A DNA stretch of 64,000 bases from Anthonomus grandis grandis (lineage: Eukaryota > Arthropoda > Insecta > Coleoptera > Curculionidae). This document shows positions 55,252 through 64,000 of the stretch, piece by piece. Location: contig NC_065562.1 of the NCBI RefSeq assembly GCF_022605725.1, positions 5,270,001 to 5,334,000 of the forward strand, given 5' to 3'. Under the pieces are notes generated by a model that did no database searches, had not been told where the DNA came from, and worked only from the letters and a program-made list of their open reading frames with translations. The position numbers were made by a program, and so were the translations under genes. Positions within the stretch are counted from its first letter, which is position 1. Each line of letters starts with the position of its first letter.

Positions 55252-56074
55252 TATGCTCTCCTGGGATGGTGGGTTTCCTATCCCCTCTTTTTTTTAATCG
55301 GGGCTGTAAGCGCCGATAGTTTAAAGATGTTGATATGCCTGCCTGAAGGGCCGGCTTTAGGTTTTTTGTACAACCGGAGGTTTGGAAATAGTATATTGTG
55401 GAGCCCTAGATTTCTTCCTAATACTCGAATTCTTGGCTATTTCATATTGTTGGTCGCTATCGCGCTTAAACTAGCCGCCAACTGATTTAATGCGTTTGCA
55501 TCCAGACAAGATTTTTATTTCTGAATTAATTACAGGTGGCTGAAGTGCTGCAGGGCATTGCTAACTGCCCTCCCACATGTTAACAATCTATGGTTGCATT
55601 ACGATTTTTCTTATTAATTCCTTTAGTAAGAAAATCTGAAAAAGAGCAGCTACATCAGAATTAATCTCAGGACCTTTAGTAACTGATGATTGGTTGCTTA
55701 ATAACGCTAAAATATCTTGCGCACCTTCATTAGCCAAACAAACTGCGGGAGTCGGTGTCACCAAATTTATTAATGGCGCATCCGAATTCGAGTCCGTCCC
55801 TGGTTCCTCATTTGAAAAACTTTCGAACAAGCAGAAAATTATAAAACCAATATTTACAGATAAGAGAATTCCGACCGCCCCGACCTTGAGTTCATGTGAA
55901 AAAAAGGTGGACGGGTCCCTTCGTCGCATCGAGACGAGTAAAAATAAATTTTAATACAGCATTCATGTGTATACTGTAAAAAAATTGTATGCATTTTATT
56001 AACTAGACTTCATTTGAAAGTTCTAAATAATAGAAAATTACAGGAATTCATTTTTCTGTTTTTCTTACGAAATA
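55252..56074 (-). pseudogene. DIRS gag, main part
   Basis: The minus frame at 55929-55588 (KVGAVGILLSVNIGFIIFCL, TDSNSDAPLINLVTPTPAVC, ANEGAQDILALLSNQSSVTK) and the frame at 55500-55270 (DANALNQLAASLSAIATNN, RVLGRNLGLHNILFPNLRL, KKPKAGPSGRHIN) fit the low-complexity, Asn/Ser-rich gag of DIRS elements by position. There is no diagnostic motif. The gag start is on the other side of element 5. Confidence 0.6.
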
Positions 56075-58034
56075 CAGGGTGTCCATTTATAAACTGACAC
56101 ATTTTAACTGCTTGTAAGTCAAGAACGAAAAATGACAACAATGTGCGGTTTTCACAAAACTTCATCAATATTTTTAAAGTTTTTTTGACAGGGTTGCCAA
56201 GTTTTAAAATTTACCTGAAATAGGAGGAAAAAAAATTGAAGACTTTCAAAAGCCGATTTCTCAAAAATGTATAATGTAACACCCTGTACTTTTTAATTTC
56301 GCATGAAAGCCTGTTAAGTCCCCTTTCCGAAAATGTATAAATTGTCTTAAATTCATTATATTCTTTTATAGAGCCAATTTTAGTAAATGACACCTTTTTG
56401 AAAATTGTCCTAGAATACATATTCGGTGATTGATGAACATTTTCTGATAATTGCCTATGTATCGCTTTAGCATGATCATAATTAAATAATTTGCGCTATT
56501 GCCATGTCTATAAAAAGTATTTAATCTATGTATTAAATAACAACAATTTTAACAACAAACAATTGAAGAAATTAATTTTAATTTATAACTAATAAATTAG
56601 CTGATGAATATGACCCCCATTTTGCTCGGAACACAAATTAAGGTAGACAGAGAAATAAGTTGCCGAAGGCGTTTTGTAGCATTCGCGGTGTAATTTGCTT
56701 GAAAACGTTTACTATGTTGTTGCGCAGTTCATACGCGCAAATTTCTATTATAATTCCAAAAGTAATATCTAAGCAATCCCTTGCGATCCTGAAGAAGTGT
56801 GGTGGTGCACCGTCTTGCTGGAAGTAGACCATGTCTAAAATTCCATCCTGCTGAAGTTGAGGATAAAAAAATGTTTCCAACATATCGGTGTAATTGTTTC
56901 CATTTACTGTTGCTTCTTGCAAAAAATGGCCCACAATTTTAGATTTCGATACTGCACACAAAACGTTCAGCTTAGGAAAATCTCTTTCAAATTCGTTATA
57001 CACTCGAGGATTTTCATCTCCCCAAATTCGGAAGATGCTTATTTATTGGACCACTGACGTGAAATATTGCCTCATCATACATTATTAAATTGGTATCCGG
57101 CTCATTTCTAAAAAGATCTTGTAGTGTTTCGCATATAAAATATCTTTTTTCAAGGGTGCGATTTTCTATTTTTTGGAAAATTTGAATTTTGTAGGGTTTA
57201 AACTTAATTATTTTTAGAATTTTATGTACTTTACTTTTTGACATATTTGTCGTTTGAGCTATCTTCCTAATAGATATTTGGTTATTGTTTAAGGACAACA
57301 CTTCTTTTACCAGCAAAATATCATCCAACAGATTATCTTGTGCATTTAGGTTTCTTCTAAATTTTCTGTTCTCTTCTGGGAAAATTGGCGTACCTAATGA
57401 AGTATAGAATTGCGTGAAGGAGCCCTTTCAAAAATCAGCCTAAATCTTCTTCTCGTCTGCGTAACTGATTTGCATTCACTAAATAATAACACTCAACGTG
57501 CCTCTTCCCGGGTGGTAAACATATTTACACTCTAAAATACAAAAATACATATAGAAATCAAATTATTGGGGCTGCTCAACGAATGACGTTAAAAAGATTT
57601 GACAGTAGTTGAAGCCCACAAAACAAATTGTGCAACTCACAGCCTCCTTGACAAGCTACAATTGTTATTGTTGTCACTTGATACCGAGAATGTTATTTAA
57701 TGGGTATTTATTGTAGGAAAATTTTCAAAAAGGTGGCTAAGTAAAAAAAATAATGAATTTAAGACAATTTATACATTTTCGGAAAGGGGATTTAACAGGC
57801 TTTCAGGTGAAATTAAAAAGTACAGGGTGTTACATTTAAAATTTTTGAGAAATCGGCCTTTAAAAATCATCAATTTTTTTCCTCCTATTTCAGGTAAATT
57901 TTGAAACTTGGGAACACCGTCAAAAAAAGCTTTAAAATATTGTATGAAGTTCTGTGAAAACCGCACATTGTTGTAATTTTTCGTTCTCGACTTATAAGCA
58001 GTTAAAATGTGTCAGTTTATAAATGGACACCCTG
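56075..58034 (-). mobile_element. Mariner-type (DUF4817) element 5, inserted in DIRS gag
   Basis: Ends cagggtgtccatttataaac and gtttataaatggacaccctg, TA at 56073-56074 and 58035-58036. Inverted arms of about 290 bp (for example tcctcctatttcaggtaaat on the right with its complement on the left). 1,960 bp. Confidence 0.92.
56638..57500 (-). pseudogene. DDE/D transposase of element 5, catalytic end deleted
   Basis: DUF4817 N-terminus TQTRRRFRLIFERAPSRNSI (near 57440), HTH ISIRKIAQTTNMSKSKVHKI, first Asp NLIMYDEAIFHVSG, FPKLNVLCAVSKSKIVGHF, second Asp MVYFQQDGAPPHFFR. The segment with the third Asp (SPDLTPLDF) is deleted. The C-terminal ITPRMLQNAFGNLF follows directly. Frameshift near 57010. Confidence 0.85.
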
Positions 58035-58173
58035 TATAAGGGAACCTAAGAGAAATAATAAATAAATAGAATACCAATATTTTACTTACTTGAGCTGTCC
58101 AATAATTCAAGTAAGTTCTTTTAAGCTTCCTTTTCTTTTGTTTGATCGACACTTGTTTTGAAATTATTCCCAT
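58035..58173 (-). pseudogene. DIRS gag, N-terminus
   Basis: ATG at 58173 opens MGIISKQVSIKQKKRKLKRT and YLNYWTAQ (basic start), then gtaagt-like sequence, before the junction with element 5. Position right after the 5' ITR supports gag. A spliced leader exon is possible. Confidence 0.55.
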
Positions 58174-58229
58174 TTTTCACAACTAAATGTTAAGATCAAA
58201 AATCTACGCGTCAACGCCGAGCGCACGAA

Positions 58230-58404
58230 AAAATTGCAGTGAAGACTGGTTGTGGCGGTGACTAAATATGGGCTAGAATAGGAAGCAGGGAAATGGAACG
58301 TACTAAGGGAATTTGCTTTAAATTATTCGTGATGACCGAGCTAAGAAAAAATTGCGACTACAAGTAGTTATTGTAATTCGAGAACGGCAATACGAAATAT
58401 AATA
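58230..58404. repeat. DIRS right (5') ITR
   Basis: Complement of the left ITR with one 4-5 bp indel (ctaag near 58340). The outermost 46 bp recur as complement at 47688-47733. Confidence 0.9.
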
Positions 58405-59204
58405 TATATAATATAACTCTATGGACAAATCGCAATACTAACAATAGTAAGATTGTTCATAATAGTTGAATGTTTAATAAAAATTTTAATTATTATAATA
58501 GTGAAAATAACAATTAAAGTGAAATTATTAGTAATCTTTTGTAAAGGTTTATTCCTTATAAAGTCATGTTGATAAATTGTACATTGTTTATGTAACAACA
58601 TGATAATAACACAAAATCAGTAAAATCAAAGCCACTATTACGAATTAAAAATAAATTTAATCAAATGAAGTAATCTGAAATCTCTACTAAACATCGAAAA
58701 GAACTATTAAATCTCCAAATATTATTAATAAGACAAAATAATGATGATAATATCTCGTCCGTCGATAATTTAGGAAACTCTGAAATTTACAGGACTACAG
58801 AGAATATAATACGGATACTACAGTAAGGTTTGTGGTCACACTTCAAGCAGGCCAAATGGAAGCTATGGAAAAGGAGGGCTTCCATAAAGTTTTCAAGTTG
58901 CAAAATTTAACTTCGACTTCGTCGATGTGCTGCTTCGATCATTTAGGATTTTTGAAAAGGTAAGGTTTCAAATTAAATCGCATATAATAATAATATCTTT
59001 ATTTTCAAAATTACAACATTTATATACAAAATACTTATTCTACTTGACGTACAAGTACAAGGAAGAAATAACGATTAGTTCTGAAGCTGCTCTGTTTAGA
59101 AGCTTGGTGGTACTTTTTCATTAGGGATTAATATAGTTCAATTTGGGGTTAAACGTCAATATTAGGTTTTTCTTGAAAAGTCCGAAAAAAGTATTCCATC
59201 ACTG
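58405..59204. other. Intron 5, no gene seen
   Basis: AT-rich; small open frames without domains. Confidence 0.45.
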
Positions 59205-59516
59205 TTGAATATAATTTGTAAAAATAGAAAAAAATTATATCCAATGAAAAATATTGCTGTCATCGGCAATAACATAAATAATAATAATAATTTTATAAAT
59301 AATACTATTATTAATTTATCAGAAGGAGTTTTATCTGAAACAGAAAAACTTGTTTTTTCTAATGGTCTTAATTACTTTATTACTACAAATATTTTGCCTA
59401 AGTTAAATATAATTTCAGCTATGAAAAACGCAAGGAAAGACTTACCAAGTGATGAACAAGGCGAATTTAGAATTAGGACAAAGATACAAATTGAAAAACC
59501 AATAAAAATTAAATAA
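59205..59516 (+). pseudogene. Penelope-like protein N-terminal fragment
   Basis: After an Asn-rich stretch the frame reads IINLSEGVLSETEKLVFSNG, LNYFITTNILPKLNIISAMK and RKDLPSDEQGEFRIR. The 'VVNLS...L...E...L..GL.F..TP' pattern is the conserved region before the RT domain in Penelope-like elements. It ends after 100 codons; RT is absent. No hammerhead core was found upstream on this strand. Confidence 0.55.
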
Positions 59517-59748
59517 AATTTACACTTCAAAATTAATAATAACGCTTTTGATTATCAAGCAATATCATAACATTTTGTCATAAGTTAGCAGTGCGACAAA
59601 ATTAAAGCATTATTTTAATTAATTCGTCATATTATGACAAGTTTTTGGTGAAAGTATTTTTTTTATATCTTCAATATTTTCGTGCTGAATTAATTATCAA
59701 AACAAAAGTAAAAAACTCCAAGTCAGGGTCTTATTAAATATATGTGTA

Positions 59749-61914
59749 CAGGGTGTCCCGAAATTACATCGCAATATTTTACCAGCCGCATCTTTGTCTA
59801 AAGATAAGGCAAAAAGTCCATATACAGTATGGTTCAAAAGTGCATCGTTTTTAAGTTCCAGGGTGTTTTATGAATCATGTTAAAGATGGTTTTTTGTTAA
59901 TATATCCGGAACGCCTAGTTGTAATCTTTTGAAATTTTCAACATTTACTATTGGTTTTATTAAAAATTGATATTGCAACCAATTTTGCCAAAATGTATGC
60001 AGGGTCGTGTAAACTAAGTGGTCGGTAAAGTTTAAATTGTTAAAACTTTTTTTCTAGGAACTCCGTGATAATTTTGGTATTAGAATTGAAAAGAACAAAC
60101 ATTTTTACATAAAAAAGGTGCTCTTGTCTAATTTCGATAGGAGCTTCCGTTTTCGAAAAAATTAGATGTAAATGTTTTGCAAAAAGAACGCGTAAGTTAT
60201 TTTGGTAACAGTTAATAAAATTAAAAAGCATTTTAAAAATCCGTTGGGGATAAACATGACCTAAGACTCTCACAAATACTTTATTTAAGATCAAAAATTG
60301 TTTTTCGAGTTAAATTGTTTTTTTTTAATGTAATTGAATAGGTAAAAAAAAGGAACAATTAATTTATTACGTAAAAAAAAAACATAAAAACACCAAATAA
60401 AAAAGCACAAATTACAACAAATGTTCAAAGTGGTTTCCATTTTGCTGAAGACACAATCTTGCCCTACGCGTTATTGCGCGAGTAGCCCTTAAAACAAAAA
60501 ATGGATTTCTCTTTATTTCATTAACAGCCCAATTAATCCTTTTCATCAGTTGTTCACGGGTATTTATCTCCACGGCATATACCAACTCATTTAAATGTCC
60601 CCATAAATAATAATCTAACCAAGTTAGATCTGGAGATCGAGGAGGCCAATTTATAGGACCACCTCGACCAATCCAACGTTCATGAAAATGGTTATTCATC
60701 CACTCACGCACATTGCGATCAAAATGAGCAGGCGCTCCGTCTTGTTGAAAAATCATATTTTGGCGTAAGATAAGAGGAACTTCTTCCAGAAGCTCCACAA
60801 GATTATTTTCCAGCATATGAAGATAATTCTCCGAAGTTAGCCGATTGGGTAATTCTATCGGGCCAATAAGTTGGTCCCCGATTAATCCCGCTCACAAATT
60901 TACCGACCGAGAAAGTTACCATCCGTAATGAAACGGATGTAACCCTTGGGATCTTAGCATTCTTCCAATCTAATAAAAATTAAATTACTATCGTAACAAT
61001 AAGTAATTTTTTTAATTACTTACTATAGAGCGAGGGATATGTGTGGCTCTTGACACATTTCTTATACTTGCCCCCGGATTTTCTTCAAAAACATTTAAAA
61101 CATTTTATAAATTATAATCTTCTTGTGGTCTACCTTGTCCACGAGCTCTTTGAAAACTTCCGTTATTGCATAAATTTCGTGTTTATAAAAACTTGACGAT
61201 CTTGGATCTGGTCTTAGGGGAAATCTTCGGCGATACTCACGGACAGCCGCTAAAGAACTGCCATTACACAAACCATAAACAAAATGCATGTCAGCTAACT
61301 CTTGATTTGTAAATCTATCCATAATTTTTGAAAAATGAATCACAAAAAAGAACTAATTTACTTTGCCAAAGCAAATTTAAAAAATGTGAAATGTCAACAA
61401 AACGTTAAACAAAATTTAACAAATAAACTAATTGTCAACAAACACTGTTGTTATTTGTAGTTACTTTTTGAAATACCAATTCATGATTTATTAATAATTG
61501 ATTTTTTCGAAAACGGAAGCTCCTATCGAAATTAGACAAGAGCACCTTTTTTATGTAAAAATGTTTGTTCTTTTCAATTCTAATACCAAAATTATCACGG
61601 AGTTGCTAGAAAAAAAGTTTTAACAATTTAAACTTTACCGACCACTTATTTTACACGACCCTGTATACATTTTGGCAAAAATGGTTGCAATATCAGTTTT
61701 TAATAAAACCAATAGTAAATGTTGAAAATTTCAAAAAATTACAACTAGGCGTTCCGGATATATTAACAAAAAACCATCTTTAACATGATTCATAAAACAC
61801 CCTGTAGCTTAAAAACGATGCACTTTTGAACCATACTGTATATGGACTTTCTGTCTTATTTTTAGACAAAGATGCGGCTGGTAAAATATTGCGATGTAAT
61901 TTCGGGACACCCTG
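59749..61914 (-). mobile_element. Mariner-type (DUF4817) element 6
   Basis: Ends cagggtgtcccgaaattaca and tgtaatttcgggacaccctg, TA at 59747-59748 and 61915-61916. Inverted arms of about 420 bp (59749-60170; about 61500-61914), highly similar (ggagcttccgttttcgaaaa and its complement). 2,166 bp. Confidence 0.93.
60412..61343 (-). pseudogene. DDE/D transposase of element 6, first Asp region deleted
   Basis: Start MIHFSKIMDRFTNQELADMH (61343), with the DUF4817 pattern VREYRRRFPLRPDPRSSSF. A frameshift near 61110, then NPGASIRNVSRATHIPRSIV. Next is GLHPFHYG-like residues; the block with the first Asp is deleted near 60930. The C-terminal half is intact: GDQLIGPIELPNRLTSENYL, FQQDGAPAHFDRNV (second Asp), GGPINWPPRSPDLTWLDYYL (third Asp, 41 residues later) and GNHFEHLL-stop at 60412. 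Confidence 0.88.
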
Positions 61915-61929
61915 TATATATAATTTCAT

Positions 61930-62089
61930 CTATCCCAGAGATACACCTACACAGATCACATTATATCTAACAACAAATCTCTAGATTTGTGATCTGTGTA
62001 GGTGCATGTCTAGGCCTGATGATGCTCCGATAGGAGCGAAACATGAGTAGCTTTTTAAGAAATCATATGTTTATGAAATTAAGAAATTA
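61930..62089 (+). mobile_element. Penelope-type terminal fragment, head-to-head, with hammerhead copy D
   Basis: It lies between two mariner-type elements. The segment acctacacagatcac (61946) is repeated as its complement gtgatctgtgtaggt (61990), so two partial terminal copies meet head to head, and the + copy continues into hammerhead motif D. Confidence 0.65.
62012..62053 (+). ncRNA. Hammerhead ribozyme-like motif, copy D (stem III decayed)
   Basis: + strand: AGGC, CTGATGA, U, GCTCC-GATA-GGAGC, GAA, then ACAT/GAGT instead of ACAC/GTGT, A, GCTT. Core and stems I and II are identical to copy A. Two changes disrupt stem III, so it is probably inactive. Confidence 0.6.
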
Positions 62090-62091
62090 TA

Positions 62092-64000
62092 CAGGGTGTC
62101 CCAGCGAAAACGAAACAGGTATTTTTGGTATGAAAAAAAAATTTTTTTACAAAAATCTCGAACACGTCGATTTTATTTTCGAGGGGGACAACTTTTCCTT
62201 ACCAAGGCACCCTCATACCAGTAACCCTCTTCGAGGGGGTGGCATCACCCCTAAAATCTTAAATAGAAAGAGGGGTCGTGTGATACCTTATTTTAAAGGT
62301 CTTTTAATTCTGAATATAACTGCCAAATTTGAAGTGGCTAAAATTTTTTAACCGGATATGACAGCTTGTCAAAATTGTAGAAACAGCGAAAATGAAAAAG
62401 GTATTTTGAACTCTGTTTTGGATAATATTTTTAAAAGAATAAGGATGTCCTAATTTCAAAGGGGTCACTTATTAATTAAGAGGCCACCCTAATACCTGGA
62501 ACCCTTTACGAGGGGTTGAAAGCACCCCTTAAATCTTAAATAGAAAAAGGGGTCGTGTCATTCCTTATTTTGAAGGCCTTTTTACTCTGAATTTAAATGG
62601 TGACTTCTGAGTGACTGATGGATATCTTGTGAATATAAAAATAGCAAGAAATACAATCTTTACTGCCAGTAAAAGTGGAGAGATAAGAAATACCTACCCT
62701 TTTCCTTTTGTGTCTTTTAAATAAAACAAGTTTATTTAAATTACGTCAATTTATTAAATGTTCAAATTGTGCCCCGCCTACTTCCATGCAGGAATACAGG
62801 TTTTGCTCAAAACGATGCCTGACGTTTTGTAGAACTTCAGGTGTTATCATCTGACACTCATTTATAATTCTCTGGCGTAAGTCTTCTAGGGTGTCTGGTT
62901 GGGTAGCGTAAACTTTTGTTTTTAAATGCCCCCATAAAAAAAAATCTAATGGGGTTAAATCGGGTGACCTAGCTGGCCATTCCATAAAAGGTCCTCTCCT
63001 TCCAATCCAACGATCAGGAAATATCTCATCAAGATATTGCCTCACACCAGCAGCATAATGTAGAGGCGCTCCGTCTTGTTGGAAAACGACTTGATCATCA
63101 TCAGAATGATTTCCGCCTTCCATTATTTCTACTATTCTTGGATATACGGCATTTTTCAAGAGATCTCGGTACATTTCTCCATTCAAATTTCCGGGCAGAA
63201 AAAACAGACCAACAATGGAGCCGCCCAAGATTCCCGCCCAAACATTTAACTTCTCAGGGAACTGGGTATGAACTTCACAAAACTGTCCCGGATTTGCATT
63301 TGACCAGTAGCGGCAGTTATGACGATTTACGTTGCCATTAAGAAAAAAAGTACATTCATCTGAAAAGCAAATGTTGTAAATAAGATGCGGATTAACAGTT
63401 ATCATATCACTAAGCGATTCACAAAATTGCACTCGTCTGTCAAAATCGTCCTCATTCAGTTCTTGCACCAGATGAATTTTGTAAGCATGGAATTTATTAT
63501 GCTTAAGTATCCTATGAACACTACTTTTGCTTACTCCTGTACTCGTCGCCAATTTTCTGACACTTATTCCTGGCTCGGCATGAAGTTGACCTAGGACAGT
63601 TATTTGCATTGCTTCATTGACAACAACAGCATTTTGAACCTCACGCTTTTTATTTAAGACACTGCCAGATTCCCTAAATTTAGCAACTATTTCTGGAACG
63701 TATTTTCTGTTGACTCGTTTTTCTGGATGAAGGTCATTAAATTCTTGTACCGTTCTATTGGCACAATTGTTATGCCAAAAAAAAACTCTATCATCTCAAC
63801 CCTCTCTGCAGTAGAATAAACCATTGCTAACAGTGTTTCAACACGTAAAAGACTGGGTAATAATTTAAAACTATTTAAATAAATGCTGCTTTATGAAAAA
63901 AGTACCAATGATATTTAGCAAGCTAAATAAATTCTTCAGATACTTGTGTTTGCATTTTATTTGGTATTTTGTTTTTATTTATGATATGCTGATAAGGTGT
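62092..64000 (-). mobile_element. Mariner-type (DUF4817) element 7, runs off the window
   Basis: Begins cagggtgtcccagcgaaaac after TA (62090-62091). It is nearly identical by eye to element 2 (11702-14285) in opposite orientation. The last window bases correspond to about 12381 of that copy, so roughly 680 bp should remain beyond 64000. Confidence 0.92.
62746..63824 (-). pseudogene. DDE/D transposase of element 7, one frameshift near the start
   Basis: Start ATG 63824 (MVYSTAERVEMIEFFF). The homopolymer at 63777-63785 is one base short, shifting the frame after EFFF. From about 63765 to the stop at 62746 the frame is open: KYVPEIVAKFRESGSVLNKK, HTH ISVRKLATSTGVSKSSVHRI, first Asp ICFSDECTFFLNG, LNVWAGILGGSIVG, second Asp FQQDGAPLHYA, third Asp PARSPDLTPLDFFLWGHL and C-terminal FEHLIN. 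This is the least damaged transposase here. The 42-residue interval between second and third Asp matches element 2. Confidence 0.92.

Larger units (their letters stand above)
47352..58404 (-). mobile_element. DIRS-like tyrosine-recombinase retrotransposon, with nested insertions
   Basis: Inverted terminal repeats (left about 47425-47571, right about 58230-58380) match almost perfectly for about 145 bp. An internal complementary region at 47612-47733 joins the complements of both ends. Coding order on the minus strand is gag, RT, RNase H, tyrosine recombinase, as in DIRS1, with the complementary region next to the 3' ITR. It is interrupted by elements at 49423-51747, 52855-55251 and 56075-58034 and by a SINE at 48508-48745. 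Without these, about 4.1 kb of DIRS sequence remains. DIRS elements replicate through a circular DNA and integrate by recombinase instead of a DDE integrase. Confidence 0.9.

Noticed and set aside
59205..59516. A hammerhead upstream of the Penelope N-terminal fragment
   Set aside because: No CTGATGA..GAA core was found in 58700-59200 on the + strand.

Overview
The window is AT-rich arthropod, probably insect and perhaps beetle, nuclear DNA. The only clearly identified host gene is DNA topoisomerase II (Top2) on the + strand. Five consecutive exons (1098-1269, 15125-15293, 20583-20809, 34006-34266, 47040-47232) join in frame with GT..AG sites. They encode about 340 residues, from the end of the TOPRIM domain through the winged-helix domain with the active-site Tyr into the tower domain. 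The first exons lie upstream of base 1 and the last ones beyond base 64000. The introns are 13.9, 5.3, 13.2, 12.8 and at least 16.8 kb long.

Almost everything else is nested transposable elements inside those introns. Intron 1 (1270-15124) holds a broken BEL/Pao retrotransposon on the - strand. It is interrupted by a Crypton-like tyrosine recombinase, a LINE that itself carries a mariner-type element and a small hammerhead-bearing insert, and a second mariner-type element. Intron 2 has a conserved TE-like ORF of unknown function, a second hammerhead copy and a Tc1/IS630-type DDE transposase. Intron 3 has a pogo element, a deleted PIF/Harbinger element, a copia 5' end, a Penelope-like 3' end with a hammerhead motif, an orphan THAP exon and a foldback MITE. 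Intron 4 has an unclassified TIR element, a refolded DDE transposase, a Tigger-like end, a LINE relic and three hAT relics. Intron 5 has an 11-kb DIRS-like element (ITRs, internal complementary region, gag, RT, RNase H, tyrosine recombinase) split by three mariner-type elements and one tRNA-derived SINE. Beyond it lie a Penelope 5' fragment and two more mariner-type elements.

The most notable signals are four hammerhead-ribozyme-like motifs, one downstream of a Penelope-like C-terminus; the DIRS circular-junction signature; and at least eight copies or fragments of a DUF4817-type IS630/Tc1/mariner group with 41-42 residues between the last two Asp and unusually long TIRs (330-560 bp). Nearly every TE coding region is visibly broken. 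No rRNA, canonical tRNA or CRISPR was seen. Strand and family calls come from reading motifs; no database search was run.
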